Origin: Prochlorococcus sp. AG-402-A21
GTDB taxonomy: Bacteria; Cyanobacteriota; Cyanobacteriia; PCC-6307; Cyanobiaceae
Assembly (NCBI GenBank): GCA_003279655.1
Contig: QCHI01000001.1
Span: 1 to 64,000 of the forward strand
Length of the DNA stretch: 64,000 nucleotides
Direction of reading: 5' to 3'
In this document: positions 1 through 10,728 of the stretch, in pieces
Position numbering within the stretch: the stretch's first letter is position 1
How the letters are laid out: each line of letters opens with the position of its first letter
The notes under the pieces: generated by a model
The model's database searches: none
Seen by the model: only the letters and a program-made list of their open reading frames with translations
What the model was told of the DNA's origin: nothing
Position numbers and translations under genes: made by a program

Positions 1-411
1 GTTATTTCAAAGAATATTGAGAATGGAATGATTGATATTGAAGGATCTTGGATACCACTTCAATTTGTAAAAAAATCAAAACTAAATAAAATAAAATTAT
101 CTATAGAAAATTGGAATTCAAACAAAAAAAAAGATATCATTTTCATAATAAAAAATAGCTCCATTCTTCAAAGCTCTCTTCAAAAAATCAAAATAAATCC
201 CCTTCAAGAAATCATCATAAAAACAGATCACTTCGATTCAGTTCTTTTAGGTTCAAATACCGATCGATTAATCGATCAAATCAATAAACTCAACCAGCTA
301 CAAAAATCATTACCAAATCTTTTAATCAACACAAAAGTAAAAATCGTAGATCTTAAAGACCCAAGTAAACCAGAATTGAAAATCGAAAAAACATTGAACA
401 ACATCCAGTAA
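1..411 (+). CDS. ftsQ: Cell division protein FtsQ, C-terminal part (cut by window edge)
   Basis: The frame is open from base 1, so the ORF-track methionine at 28 is internal and the gene starts outside the window. The visible 136 or so residues are lysine- and asparagine-rich and resemble the C-terminal periplasmic part of a cyanobacterial FtsQ/DivIB-like protein. FtsQ is a single-pass membrane protein that links early and late divisome proteins. The main support is position: the gene lies just before ftsZ on the same strand, the usual cyanobacterial order. The sequence itself is poorly conserved, so the call rests largely on context. Confidence 0.7.
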   Translation, partial: VISKNIENGMIDIEGSWIPLQFVKKSKLNKIKLSIENWNSNKKKDIIFIIKNSSILQSSLQKIKINPLQEIIIKTDHFDSVLLGSNTDRLIDQINKLNQLQKSLPNLLINTKVKIVDLKDPSKPELKIEKTLNNIQ

Positions 412-568
412 AGGCCTTGCTATGACACAAATCTACATGAACCGATGAGACATTAAGAATTATTCTTAGACAAATATAGAAATTAATTTGTTAATCAATT
501 TTAACTATTAAACCAACAGAATTCATAGATGATGTTCATAATGCCCAAAACGAGTTCTAATACTGAAT

Positions 569-1678
569 ATGGTTATGGGAATTGGAAACAAATCTAGTTT
601 CAACATGGATGAAGGAATCCTACCCAGTCAATCTGCACGTATTGAGGTTATTGGTGTTGGTGGTGGCGGCAGTAATGCCGTCAACCGAATGATCAATAGT
701 GATCTAGATGGGGTTACATACCGAGTACTCAATACAGACGCTCAAGCTCTGATCCAATCATCTGCAACTCATAGAGTTCAGCTTGGTCAAAGCCTAACTA
801 GAGGTCTTGGTGCAGGCGGCAATCCAAGCATTGGACAAAAGGCTGCAGAGGAATCGAGAACTGATCTTCAACAAGCCTTAGAAGGGGTTGATCTAGTATT
901 TATCGCAGCTGGTATGGGAGGAGGTACTGGAACAGGTGCCGCCCCAGTTGTTGCTCAAGTTGCCAAAGAAAGTGGTGCTTTGACAGTTGGAATAGTTACC
1001 AAACCATTTAGTTTTGAAGGGAAACGGCGTTTAAGGCAAGCTGATGAAGGTATTGCAAGGCTTGCAGAAAATGTTGATACATTAATTGTCATTCCCAACG
1101 ACAGGCTAAAGGACGTAATTTCCGGAGCACCTTTACAAGAAGCCTTTAGAAGTGCAGATGATGTACTAATGAAAGGAGTTCAAGGAATAAGCGACATAAT
1201 TACATGTCCTGGATTGGTGAATGTAGATTTCGCTGATGTGCGTTCTGTTATGACAGAAGCTGGTACTGCGCTTTTAGGGATTGGTTTGGGTTCTGGAAGG
1301 TCAAGAGCTCTAGAAGCAGCTCAAGCAGCAATCAATAGCCCTCTTTTAGAAGCGGCTCGAATAGATGGGGCAAAAGGATGTGTGATAAACATCACTGGAG
1401 GCAAAGATATGACTCTTGAAGACATGACATCTGCCTCTGAAGTCATTTCTGATGTAGTAGATCCAGAAGCTAACATCATAGTAGGTACAGTAGTTGATGA
1501 AAAACTTGAGGGAGAGATTCAGGTAACCGTTATCGCAACTGGATTCGACAGTAATCAAATTTATTCAAACGAAAGAAATAGAGCAAGACTTTCCCCTCAA
1601 TCACTTTATGAACAATCGGAGGCTAGAGAAGCAGGTGCTTCAATACCTGACTTTTTACGTTTAAGACAAAATCGTTGA
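569..1678 (+). CDS. ftsZ: Cell division GTPase FtsZ
   Basis: Tubulin-like GTPase that polymerises into the Z-ring at mid-cell. The glycine-rich [13 protein letters not shown] motif lies near residue 30 and the tubulin signature [13 protein letters not shown] near residue 115. The T7-loop and C-terminal subdomain follow. The short C-terminal tail ends in [11 protein letters not shown], the type of conserved peptide used to bind partner proteins. The length of 369 residues is normal. The exact start is uncertain because a second ATG lies two codons downstream (575). It follows ftsQ with a gap of about 160 bases that may hold its promoter. Confidence 0.98.
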   Translation: MVMGIGNKSSFNMDEGILPSQSARIEVIGVGGGGSNAVNRMINSDLDGVTYRVLNTDAQALIQSSATHRVQLGQSLTRGLGAGGNPSIGQKAAEESRTDLQQALEGVDLVFIAAGMGGGTGTGAAPVVAQVAKESGALTVGIVTKPFSFEGKRRLRQADEGIARLAENVDTLIVIPNDRLKDVISGAPLQEAFRSADDVLMKGVQGISDIITCPGLVNVDFADVRSVMTEAGTALLGIGLGSGRSRALEAAQAAINSPLLEAARIDGAKGCVINITGGKDMTLEDMTSASEVISDVVDPEANIIVGTVVDEKLEGEIQVTVIATGFDSNQIYSNERNRARLSPQSLYEQSEAREAGASIPDFLRLRQNR

Positions 1679-1700
1679 GACTTCTAATCTTACTTTAATT

Positions 1701-1800
1701 GAGGTGACCCGGATTCCACGCCTGCTTTGAGCATCCAATATGGCTGCTACCTTCCGGTCCTGACCAGGTTTAGGCGTCACAGCCGCATGGGGCCGAGTCA
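1701..1800 (-). ncRNA. ffs: Signal recognition particle RNA (4.5S type)
   Basis: Read on the minus strand, the stretch contains the near-invariant SRP apical loop CAGGACCGGAAGGTAGCAGCC. The two ends (GACTCGG and CCGGGTC) can pair into a long hairpin of about 97 bases, as expected for the bacterial small SRP RNA. This RNA binds Ffh and targets membrane proteins co-translationally. It lies between ftsZ and panB on the opposite strand. The ends are estimated from the outer stem, so either may be off by several bases. Confidence 0.93.
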
Positions 1801-1841
1801 AGAATATTCTAGCAATAGCTAACCACGTTATTAAGAATTAA

Positions 1842-2660
1842 ATGCAAACCACAGAATTGGTTCGTTTTAAAAAGTTGGGCAAACATATAACGGTATTAAC
1901 TGCTTGGGATGCCATCTCATCCTCAATAGTTGAAGCAGCAGGCGCTGATGTTGTTCTTGTAGGAGATTCACTTGGGATGGTTGTCTTAGGGCACTCAACG
2001 ACGCTTCCCGTAACACTTGATCAAATGCTTCACCACACAAAAGCTGTTTGCAGAGGTTTTTGTAAACCTCTATCGGAGCAACCATTAGTGGTTTGTGACC
2101 TCCCTTTTTTGAGCTATCAATGTGGTGAAGATAAGGCTGTTGAAGCTGCTGGAACTCTCCTGAAAAACTCCTGTGCTTCAGCAGTGAAGCTTGAGGGAGC
2201 TGAACCTGAGACTTTATTGGTAATTAAAAGACTTATTAGAATGGGAATCCCAGTGATGGGACATCTTGGTCTAACTCCACAATCAGTTCATCAAATTGGA
2301 TATAAATCGCAAGCAAGAGATAAAGAGAGCCAAGAGAAAATTTTCAAAGATTCCAAACTTCTTCAAGAATCAGGATGTTTTGCAATAGTTCTTGAACATA
2401 TTCCTGGAGAGGTTGCCAGTACATTAAAAAAATATTTAACCATTCCAGTAATTGGTATTGGAGCGGGAAGTGATTGTGATGGGCAGGTTAGAGTTACAGC
2501 TGATATCCTTGGCCTCTCAATTGAACAGCCTCCTTTTGCAAAGCCTTTATTTCCAGGAAGAGAGCTTTGTATAGATGCTCTAAAAGAATGGATTGATACT
2601 ACTAATCCAAATCCAGAGAATCCCACCACAAAAACATCTGAATCAAAATCTGATTACTAA
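1842..2660 (+). CDS. panB: 3-methyl-2-oxobutanoate hydroxymethyltransferase
   Basis: PanB transfers a hydroxymethyl group from methylene-tetrahydrofolate to 2-oxoisovalerate, the first committed step of pantothenate (coenzyme A) synthesis. The N-terminal TIM-barrel motif [16 protein letters not shown], which carries metal-binding residues, is present. So are VKLEGA and [13 protein letters not shown] further on. The length of 272 residues is normal for the family. The 3' end overlaps the convergent hemW-like gene by about 59 bases. The last 15 or so residues ([18 protein letters not shown]) are low-complexity and fall in that overlap. Confidence 0.97.
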   Translation: MQTTELVRFKKLGKHITVLTAWDAISSSIVEAAGADVVLVGDSLGMVVLGHSTTLPVTLDQMLHHTKAVCRGFCKPLSEQPLVVCDLPFLSYQCGEDKAVEAAGTLLKNSCASAVKLEGAEPETLLVIKRLIRMGIPVMGHLGLTPQSVHQIGYKSQARDKESQEKIFKDSKLLQESGCFAIVLEHIPGEVASTLKKYLTIPVIGIGAGSDCDGQVRVTADILGLSIEQPPFAKPLFPGRELCIDALKEWIDTTNPNPENPTTKTSESKSDY

Positions 2661-3831
2661 TCTGCATTCCTTTGGGATCACTCAAAAAATATCTTCCATT
2701 TTTTTTCAGCAAAGATCCTTCCTTTAAAGAATGCAACCAAAATTTCTCCAATAATTCTAAGTTTTTATCGCATTTTCTTTTTGTCCATCCAACATTTCTA
2801 GCAAGTTCCTCAAAATGAATACCTTCACGTCTTCGTAGACCAATCATCAATAATTCATCCAATGGCATTGGTATTGATTCCTCAAAAAACAAAGTTTTCT
2901 CTAATAATTGACTTTCTTGTTGGTCAATCCATTTTTTATAACCAGCAATTGTTCTTGGTCTAGAAAATCTCTCTCCCCAAGGCGCACTTGTTGCCCCCAT
3001 TCCAAAGCCCCACCAACCAGAACCACTCCAATACACACGATTATGTCTAGAAGCATGTCCAGGCAATGAATAGCTTGAGATCTCGTATCTAGAAAAACCC
3101 CTACTTTTAAGAAATCTATTAGTTTCCAAATCTATTTTTTGAGCTTCTGATTCAATTGGAATATTTAACTTACCTTTTTTGTGTATTCTTCCAAAAACAG
3201 TATCTGGTTCGATAGTTAAATCATAAATTGATAAATGAGGGGCTTCCGTTTGAACCGCTTGTTCCAGCTCTTCAAGCCACTTAAACAAATTTAATCCTGG
3301 AAGATTTTGAATTAAATCAAGGCTCCAACTCCTTAACATTCCTTTTTTAAATAACTTATTTAGCCAATGACAAGCTTCTATTAATTGTGAGCGATTATGT
3401 TTTCGACCAATTGATTTCAAAGTACTGTCATCAAATGCCTGACCTCCCAAGCTAAATCTATTAATTCCAATTTCAATGTACCCAATCAGATCATTTTCAA
3501 AAAATGTTGCTGGATCAACCTCCATCGTTATCTCCGCACCATCTTGAAATCCAAATTTTCTTTGAAGATTATTTAATAAATCACCTACCTCATTTTTATT
3601 CAACAACGAAGGTGTTCCACCACCTAAATAGATTGTTGATAATGCAGGCCCTTTAGGGCTAATTGAAATCTCTCTATGAAGTAAATCCAAATATGCGTTA
3701 ATGGAAGTTATCCCTGGACTATCTGGGACTTGATAGCTATCACCTAAAGGGATAATGGAAAAATCACAGTAAAAACATCTTTTATGGCAAAAAGGTATAT
3801 GCAAATATGCACTTCTTGGTGGGGCTACCAT
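2602..3831 (-). CDS. hemW: Radical SAM protein HemW (HemN-like)
   Basis: Radical S-adenosylmethionine protein related to oxygen-independent coproporphyrinogen III oxidase. The 4Fe-4S motif [10 protein letters not shown] (CxxxCxxC) sits near residue 14, followed by the SAM-binding GGGTPSLL. The second SAM site and the C-terminal HemN domain ([17 protein letters not shown]) are present. The short N-terminus and the F after the third cysteine's tyrosine fit HemW, a heme chaperone, better than true HemN. That distinction is inference. The 3' end overlaps panB, which is convergent. The length of 409 residues is typical. Confidence 0.88.
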   Translation of the reverse strand: MVAPPRSAYLHIPFCHKRCFYCDFSIIPLGDSYQVPDSPGITSINAYLDLLHREISISPKGPALSTIYLGGGTPSLLNKNEVGDLLNNLQRKFGFQDGAEITMEVDPATFFENDLIGYIEIGINRFSLGGQAFDDSTLKSIGRKHNRSQLIEACHWLNKLFKKGMLRSWSLDLIQNLPGLNLFKWLEELEQAVQTEAPHLSIYDLTIEPDTVFGRIHKKGKLNIPIESEAQKIDLETNRFLKSRGFSRYEISSYSLPGHASRHNRVYWSGSGWWGFGMGATSAPWGERFSRPRTIAGYKKWIDQQESQLLEKTLFFEESIPMPLDELLMIGLRRREGIHFEELARNVGWTKRKCDKNLELLEKFWLHSLKEGSLLKKNGRYFLSDPKGMQISNQILIQMFLWWDSLDLD

Positions 3832-3939
3832 TTGAGTTCTAGATATACAAACCCAAATAAATGGTCACTTTTACAATCCAAATCTTTGAAAATAAATAAA
3901 GCTTTAGTAAAAAACCATAAGCCAGCATAACCTGAATAC

Positions 3940-5049
3940 ATGACAGACCTAGTTATTCTGGTTTTATTTCTCATAACAGGTGCAATCACCGGATGGATTG
4001 GTGTGAATTGGTTACCTGAAGAGACTCTAGATAAAATTACTAATCTTAAAAATTTAAAAATTGCTCTTTCAGGATTAACAGCTCTTGTAGGTATTTTAAT
4101 CGCCTTCCTGTTTCAGCAATTTAGAAATAAATTAACTAAAAGAATAAGAACTATGCCCACGGATTTACTGGTTAGTAGATCCGTGGGCATAGTTCTTGGA
4201 CTTGTCATAGCAACTCTTTTATTAGTACCTGTACTGCTTTTACCTTTACCCGATGAATTGTTTTTTGTAAAGCCTATTTTTGCTGTACTTAGCAACATTT
4301 TTTTCGGAGTACTTGGATATAACCTTGCAGATGTTCATGGTCGAACGGTTTTACGTCTTTTCAATCCAAATAGCACTGAATCTTTGCTAATGGCAGATGG
4401 AATCCTAACTCCAGCCAGTGCAAAAGTTTTAGATACAAGTGTAATAATTGATGGTCGAATTCAGGCCCTAATTAAATTTGGACTAATAGAAGGGCAGATA
4501 ATTGTAGCTCAATCAGTTATGGATGAGCTACAAAAACTAGCTGACTCAAGTAACAACGAGAAACGAGGGAAAGGAAGGAGAGGGCTTAAATTGCTTAACC
4601 AATTAAGAGAAAGTTATGGAAGAAGATTAGTTATCAACAGTACAAAATATGAAGGAGACGGAACTGATGAAATTCTTTTAAAATTAACCTCAGATATTTC
4701 CGGAATATTAATAACCGTTGATTACAACTTAACTCAAGTAGCTCTAGTCCAAGAAATAAAAGTTCTTAACTTAAGTGAACTAGTTCTTGCAGTTAGGCCT
4801 GAGGTTCAACCTGGTGAGAAGTTAAATTTAAAAGTAGTTAGAGAAGGTAAGGAAAACTCACAAGGTATTGCTTATCTTGAAGATGGCACAATGGTAGTTA
4901 TCGAGGAGGGTTTCCAATGGATCGGTAAAAGAATAGAAGTAGTTGTGACTGGAGCATTACAAACACCGACGGGCCGAATGGTTTTTAGTAAAGCTTCCAA
5001 TGATCAGCCCCCGAACAAATTTGAAAAAACAAAAGCATCTCAAGGCTAG
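3940..5049 (+). CDS. PIN/TRAM domain membrane protein
   Basis: The first 140 or so residues contain about four hydrophobic membrane segments. A PIN-type nuclease domain follows, starting at VLDTSVIIDGRI and continuing through VAQSVMDELQKLAD, with acidic residues suited to metal binding. The C-terminus holds a TRAM-like RNA-binding domain (GIAYLEDGTMVVIEEG). The architecture matches the widespread YacL-type family, probably a membrane-tethered RNase, though the substrate is unknown. It lies upstream of clpR-clpP. The coding sequence contains a long near-perfect inverted repeat at 4146-4197, described separately. Length 369 residues. Confidence 0.9.
   Translation: MTDLVILVLFLITGAITGWIGVNWLPEETLDKITNLKNLKIALSGLTALVGILIAFLFQQFRNKLTKRIRTMPTDLLVSRSVGIVLGLVIATLLLVPVLLLPLPDELFFVKPIFAVLSNIFFGVLGYNLADVHGRTVLRLFNPNSTESLLMADGILTPASAKVLDTSVIIDGRIQALIKFGLIEGQIIVAQSVMDELQKLADSSNNEKRGKGRRGLKLLNQLRESYGRRLVINSTKYEGDGTDEILLKLTSDISGILITVDYNLTQVALVQEIKVLNLSELVLAVRPEVQPGEKLNLKVVREGKENSQGIAYLEDGTMVVIEEGFQWIGKRIEVVVTGALQTPTGRMVFSKASNDQPPNKFEKTKASQG
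4146..4197. repeat. Long inverted repeat (hairpin) inside a coding region
   Basis: The arms at 4146-4164 and 4179-4197 are perfect 19-base reverse complements (left arm begins AAGAACTATGCCC). Inside them one T-G wobble and four more Watson-Crick pairs extend the stem to about 24 pairs around a small loop. It lies within the PIN/TRAM gene, between the second and third hydrophobic segments. Because of the symmetry the minus strand encodes nearly the same peptide (RTMPTDLL...SVGIVL) as the plus strand. Confidence 0.95.
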
Positions 5050-5088
5050 ATCTAGCTAGGCTCGATTCCAAGAAGACTTAACTTCAAT

Positions 5089-5763
5089 ATGACTGCATCC
5101 TCTCCGTATTATGGCGATTCTGCCGTAATGAGAACTCCACCCCCTGATTTACCATCACTTCTTCTGAAAGAAAGAATAGTTTATTTAGGCTTGCCGCTAT
5201 TTTCCGATGATGATGCCAAAAGGCAACTGGGGATGGATGTAACTGAACTAATTATTGCCCAACTTCTTTTTCTGGAATTTGATAATTCAGAAAAACCAAT
5301 ATATTTCTACATCAACTCAACTGGAACAAGCTGGTACACAGGAGATGCAATTGGATTTGAAACTGAAGCCTTTGCAATTTGCGACACGCTCAGATATGTA
5401 AAGCCTCCAGTTCACACAATTTGTATAGGTCAAGCCATGGGAACCGCAGCAGTAATTCTCTCGGCGGGGACTAAAGGGCAACGAGCAGCATTACCTCATG
5501 CATCAATTGTTCTTCATCAGCCTAGAAGTGGTGCTCAAGGCCAAGCAACTGATATTCAAATCAGAGCAAAGGAAGTTATTCACAATAAGAAAGCTATGCT
5601 AGAAATTCTTAGCCATAACACTGGAAGATCAGTAGATCAATTATCCAAAGACTCAGATCGAATGAGTTATCTTAACCCTCATGAAGCAGTTGAATATGGG
5701 ATTATAGATCGTGTTCTTACTAGTAGAAAAGACTTGCCAGGAGAGAAAGTTTTGCCTAAATAA
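5089..5763 (+). CDS. clpR: ClpR: inactive ClpP-family subunit
   Basis: ClpP-fold protein of 224 residues. Where active ClpP has GLAASMGA, this protein reads GQAMGTAA, so the catalytic serine is missing. The catalytic aspartate also appears replaced: SDRMSYL aligns with TDRDYFL of the next gene. The histidine region (IVLHQP) remains. This matches cyanobacterial ClpR, which forms mixed rings with ClpP3 and contributes structure rather than catalysis. It is followed after 60 bases by clpP on the same strand, the known clpR-clpP3 arrangement, and the pair is probably co-transcribed. Confidence 0.93.
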   Translation: MTASSPYYGDSAVMRTPPPDLPSLLLKERIVYLGLPLFSDDDAKRQLGMDVTELIIAQLLFLEFDNSEKPIYFYINSTGTSWYTGDAIGFETEAFAICDTLRYVKPPVHTICIGQAMGTAAVILSAGTKGQRAALPHASIVLHQPRSGAQGQATDIQIRAKEVIHNKKAMLEILSHNTGRSVDQLSKDSDRMSYLNPHEAVEYGIIDRVLTSRKDLPGEKVLPK

Positions 5764-5823
5764 CCCAATAATTCTTCCAATTTCTTTAAATTATTAACCT
5801 CAATTACTCAAAATCAATTAGCC

Positions 5824-6426
5824 ATGCCTATAGGTACTCCAAGCGTTCCATACCGTCTTCCAGGAAGTCAATTCGAAAGATGGGTTGATATATATACAAG
5901 ACTTGGTGCGGAGAGAATTCTATTTCTTGGTCAAGAAGTAAACGACGGCATAGCTAATAGCCTCGTAGCACAGATGCTTTATCTTGATTCTGAAGACAGT
6001 AGTAAGCCGATATATTTGTATATCAATAGTCCAGGAGGATCAGTGACTGCTGGCTTAGCGATCTATGACACGATGAAATATGTAAAAAGTGACCTGGTAA
6101 CCATTTGTGTTGGGTTAGCGGCGTCAATGGGTGCCTTTTTACTCTCTGCAGGAACAAAAGGTAAAAGGCTTGCACTACCCCACAGCAGAATCATGATTCA
6201 CCAGCCCCTGGGAGGTACTGCTCAAAGACAAGCTAGTGACATTGAAATTGAAGCACGAGAAATTCTTAGAATAAAAGAAATGCTAAATAAATCTATGGCA
6301 GAGATGACAGGACAAACATATGAAAAGATAGAAAAAGATACTGATCGTGATTACTTTTTGAGCGCAGAAGAAGCCAAAAATTATGGACTAATAGACCGAG
6401 TAATAACCCATCCAAGTGAAAGTTAA
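5824..6426 (+). CDS. clpP: ATP-dependent Clp protease proteolytic subunit ClpP
   Basis: Serine peptidase of 200 residues that forms the chamber of the Clp protease. The catalytic serine lies in [16 protein letters not shown], the histidine in [10 protein letters not shown] and the aspartate in [13 protein letters not shown], so the triad is complete. Its position directly after clpR suggests the ClpP3 paralogue, which in cyanobacteria forms the ClpP3/R core used with ClpC and ClpS. The numbering is inferred from context, not from a tree. Confidence 0.96.
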   Translation: MPIGTPSVPYRLPGSQFERWVDIYTRLGAERILFLGQEVNDGIANSLVAQMLYLDSEDSSKPIYLYINSPGGSVTAGLAIYDTMKYVKSDLVTICVGLAASMGAFLLSAGTKGKRLALPHSRIMIHQPLGGTAQRQASDIEIEAREILRIKEMLNKSMAEMTGQTYEKIEKDTDRDYFLSAEEAKNYGLIDRVITHPSES

Positions 6427-6531
6427 GATAAAAAATTTATTGTCCTTATCAACCAAATTGTCTTGATAGTAAAAAAAATATATAAATGAAAGTGGTTTCG
6501 ATAGCACTCTATTTCGTAAGCTCAGCCTTAA

Positions 6532-7551
<1,020 letters not shown>

Positions 7552-7555
7552 AAAA

Positions 7556-8563
7556 ATCATTAACATAATCTTAATTGCCGTTTTTATAGATCTTTTAATA
7601 GGCGATCCAAAAAACTTACCACACCCAGTCGAATTAATGGGTATTGTTATTAGTTTTTCAAAAGGATTAGTAGAAGTAATTGCAAAAGAAAATAAATCAA
7701 AATTATATTTTGGAGGTATAATAATTACATTGACAGTCGTATTGTTAAGCGGAATTTCTGGATGGCTAATAGAAAGATTATTTTTATTTTATGAAAATCA
7801 AACGCCTATTTTAAGTACATTGCTTTTTGCTTTTTTTCTAAGTAGTTCTCTTGCTTCAAGAAGTCTTAATAAAAGTATTTTTGAAGTTATAAATTTAATA
7901 GAAAAAGGAATTTATAAAGATAATGTTAGCAAGATAAAGAAAAAGTTAAGTCTTATAGTTGGTAGAGATGTTGAGAATTTAGATAGAAATGAAATACTTA
8001 GAGCCTCAGCTGAAACAGCAAGTGAAAATTCTGTGGATGGTATTTTTGCTCCATTATTTTGGATCTTTTTAGGAACAATTTTCTGGGAATTCAATCAATT
8101 TTTGCCGGGTCCATTAGCGATGGCTTGGGTCTTTAAAGCATCTAGCACTATTGATTCAATGCTTGGATACAAAGAGGGGAAATTAAAATGGCTTGGCTAC
8201 ACGGGTGCGAAGCTGGATGATCTAATGGTATGGATTCCTTCAAGAATAGTATTAATTACGCTTCCTTTTTGCTGCAAAACAAAGCAATCAATTTTTAAAA
8301 TCATAGGAGATTCCTGGAAGGATGGTATTGCTGACTCTTCTCCAAACTCAGGCATTTCAGAAGCAGTATTTGCTTATTGTGCCGGAGTCAAAATGGGAGG
8401 AGTAAACTATTACAAAGGGAAAAAAAAATTAAAGCCAATCATTGCAAAATCTTATCCTATAGCAAATATAATATCAGTCAAAAAGATACTGAGCCTAAGT
8501 CTTAGGCTTGAGCTTGCTTGGATAATAGTCTTTTCCTTAATAATGAAATTTATAAATCTATAA
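7556..8563 (+). CDS. cobD: Cobalamin biosynthesis protein CobD/CbiB (non-ATG start)
   Basis: Membrane protein that attaches the aminopropanol arm to adenosylcobyric acid in vitamin B12 synthesis. The family motif around SAETASENSVDGIFAPLFW, the segment MAWVFKASSTIDSMLGYK and the DSSPNSGISEAVFAYCAGVKMGG motif are intact. The ORF track starts at ATG 7637, but the frame upstream still encodes the conserved N-terminus IAVFIDLLIGDPKNLPHPVELMG. No ATG, GTG or TTG is in frame there; ATC at 7556 or ATT at 7559 is the likely start. It begins right after the ilvC stop and may be translationally coupled. Confidence 0.92.
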   Translation: MINIILIAVFIDLLIGDPKNLPHPVELMGIVISFSKGLVEVIAKENKSKLYFGGIIITLTVVLLSGISGWLIERLFLFYENQTPILSTLLFAFFLSSSLASRSLNKSIFEVINLIEKGIYKDNVSKIKKKLSLIVGRDVENLDRNEILRASAETASENSVDGIFAPLFWIFLGTIFWEFNQFLPGPLAMAWVFKASSTIDSMLGYKEGKLKWLGYTGAKLDDLMVWIPSRIVLITLPFCCKTKQSIFKIIGDSWKDGIADSSPNSGISEAVFAYCAGVKMGGVNYYKGKKKLKPIIAKSYPIANIISVKKILSLSLRLELAWIIVFSLIMKFINL

Positions 8564-8565
8564 AT

Positions 8566-9318
8566 TCAAAAAGCACCTCTATCCATTGGAAAGATTAATA
8601 CTCCTAATGTAAGAATAATGATTTCCAAATCAAGTATAAAATTTCTGTTTCTTGCATAAGCCAAGTCTAATTCAACCCTTTTTTTATAACTCAGATTGTT
8701 TCTACCACTAACCTGCCATAATCCAGTTAGCCCTGGTCTAACGGATATAACTTCTTCCATAAAAAGACTATATTTATTAATCTCATTATTAACAATTGGT
8801 CTTGGTCCAACAACACTCATTTCTCCTTTTAAAACATTCAAAAATTGAGGTAATTCGTCTAAACTAGATCGTCGAAGAAATCTACCTAATTTCGTGATTC
8901 TAGGATCTTTACGTAATTTAAAATCTTTTTCAAATTCCTTTCTCATAAGAGGATATTTCTCTAATAAATTTGGTAGTAAATCATCAGCATTTTTATACAT
9001 GGTACGAAACTTAATGCATCCAAATTCTCTATAGTTTCTTCCTACTCTTTTTTGAACATAAAAAATAGATCCTGGAGAACTTAACTTGACTAATATTCCA
9101 ATTAAGATAAAGATTGGTGAACCTATAGTTAACACTAATAAAGAAAAAATAACATCTCCTATCCTTTTTAATGTGCGCCCATAACGACTTTGATTTCTTA
9201 TTATTTCTACAGCAAGCAAAGAAGAAGGTTCTTTTGAAATTACTTCAAAAGGAATTCTTGGAGAGCCTTTTCGGAACTCAGACCATCGCAATAAAGATTT
9301 TCTTGGATTAGTTTGCAC
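8566..9318 (-). CDS. Undecaprenyl-phosphate sugar transferase (polysaccharide initiation)
   Basis: Bacterial sugar transferase of the WbaP/WcaJ C-terminal type, which loads the first sugar-1-phosphate onto a lipid carrier. One hydrophobic segment (IGDVIFSLLVLTIGSPIFILIGILV, about residues 52-76) precedes the cytoplasmic catalytic domain. Diagnostic motifs are KFRTMYKNAD, SLDELPQFLNVLKGEMSVVGPRP and RPGLTGLWQVSGRN. It lies about 50 bases downstream of a glycosyltransferase on the same strand, so the two probably act together in exopolysaccharide or O-antigen synthesis. The substrate sugar cannot be read from the sequence. The 3' end nearly abuts cobD. Confidence 0.92.
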   Translation of the reverse strand: MQTNPRKSLLRWSEFRKGSPRIPFEVISKEPSSLLAVEIIRNQSRYGRTLKRIGDVIFSLLVLTIGSPIFILIGILVKLSSPGSIFYVQKRVGRNYREFGCIKFRTMYKNADDLLPNLLEKYPLMRKEFEKDFKLRKDPRITKLGRFLRRSSLDELPQFLNVLKGEMSVVGPRPIVNNEINKYSLFMEEVISVRPGLTGLWQVSGRNNLSYKKRVELDLAYARNRNFILDLEIIILTLGVLIFPMDRGAF

Positions 9319-9367
9319 AAATTATTGAGTTAGTAATTTCAGAATTTCAAATTTATACCCTACTCAA

Positions 9368-10600
9368 TTAGGAATTTCTTAATGGAGAACCAAGGTCACT
9401 AGTAGCAATGTCACAAGAATTGATATGCGCCCTCCAGACTCTATTTATGGTTTTCTCAAATCTATTTTTAAATGTATCTTGTGAAAAAGAATTACTCCAA
9501 TCTCTAATTAACTCAGGATTTAAATCTCTCCATAGTTTTTTTTCCTTAAAGAATTCAATTGCTTCGACTAAAGACTTCACCGTCTGATTAGAAAACAAAA
9601 GTCCAGTTGCCCCTTTAGCTGAATTAGAGTTAAAGCATTTAACAGTATCTAAAACCCCTCCTTTACCAAAAGCAATCACAGGAGCTCCTGAGGCCATTGC
9701 CTCCACAGGAGCTATTCCAAAATCCTCAATACCCGAATAAACAAAAGCTCTACAGCTACTCATTAGATTTTCAATTTTCTCCTTGCTTTGAAAACCAAGA
9801 ATTTGAACTGTGGGACCTGCAAGCTCTTTTAAATATGCCTTTTCGACTCCATCGCCAACAATTATCAAAGGTAATTTGAGCCTATTAAAAGCCCTAACAA
9901 GCAAATCAACCCTTTTATTAGGAACCAATCTACAGACACTTAAATAGAAATCTTCTCTAGGCTTATTCCATTCAAAACGATTTACATCAACTGGTGGATG
10001 TAGAACTTCTGATCGCCTTCTCCAATACTTCCAAATCCTCTTTGCCGTAAAATTAGAATTTGACAGTAAGTAATCAACTCTTGCGCTACTTAATTGATCC
10101 CATTGCCTCAAAGTATGCAATTGCAATCTAATTAATGGTCCTAAGCCAATTCTTGTTAAAAAAGATCGTTTCAAATATATATTCATTTGATCCCAAGCGT
10201 ATCTAACAGGTGTATGCACATAACTAATATGAAGTTGATCAGGCGAAGTCAAAATACCTTTAGCAACAAGATGACTACTACTAATAACCAATGGATAGTC
10301 TTCTAAATCGAGCTGCTCAATAGCGAAAGGCAAAAGGGGTAAGTATTGTTGAACATGTGAGCTACCGAATGGTAATTTTTGAATAAAACTAGTTTTTACT
10401 TTTCGTTTAAACAACCAGCTATTTTCATGGAAATTCTCATCATTAACCAAAGAAAAAAGTTCTGGCTGCGATGCAATTTGAGTTAACAACTCATCAATCA
10501 CCTGAACAACATTCTCCGCTCCACCAATTGATCTTGGAGTAAACCATTCATGTACTAACGCAATATTGCCAGGAAGATCTAAAGATGAATTAACACTCAA
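9368..10600 (-). CDS. Glycosyltransferase, GT4 family
   Basis: Group 1 (GT-B fold) glycosyltransferase of 410 residues. The N-terminal domain has a glycine-rich acceptor loop (PRSIGGAENVVQVID). The C-terminal domain carries the E-x7-E nucleotide-sugar motif EDFGIAPVEAMASGAPVIAFGKGG. It probably adds a sugar, possibly mannose, to the lipid-linked chain started by the adjacent sugar transferase. Donor and acceptor are unknown. The gene is followed upstream by an AT-rich gap before the NdhF-like fragment. Confidence 0.9.
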   Translation of the reverse strand: MSVNSSLDLPGNIALVHEWFTPRSIGGAENVVQVIDELLTQIASQPELFSLVNDENFHENSWLFKRKVKTSFIQKLPFGSSHVQQYLPLLPFAIEQLDLEDYPLVISSSHLVAKGILTSPDQLHISYVHTPVRYAWDQMNIYLKRSFLTRIGLGPLIRLQLHTLRQWDQLSSARVDYLLSNSNFTAKRIWKYWRRRSEVLHPPVDVNRFEWNKPREDFYLSVCRLVPNKRVDLLVRAFNRLKLPLIIVGDGVEKAYLKELAGPTVQILGFQSKEKIENLMSSCRAFVYSGIEDFGIAPVEAMASGAPVIAFGKGGVLDTVKCFNSNSAKGATGLLFSNQTVKSLVEAIEFFKEKKLWRDLNPELIRDWSNSFSQDTFKNRFEKTINRVWRAHINSCDIATSDLGSPLRNS

Positions 10601-10728
10601 AGTAAAAGACTTAAATATTACAATTAATTTTATTTTATTACAGCTTAGATATTATGACAAGATAAAATAATTAATTTTAGAAACTTAAATTATTTTCACC
10701 AAGCACAATAGCTAATTAAATAATTTCT

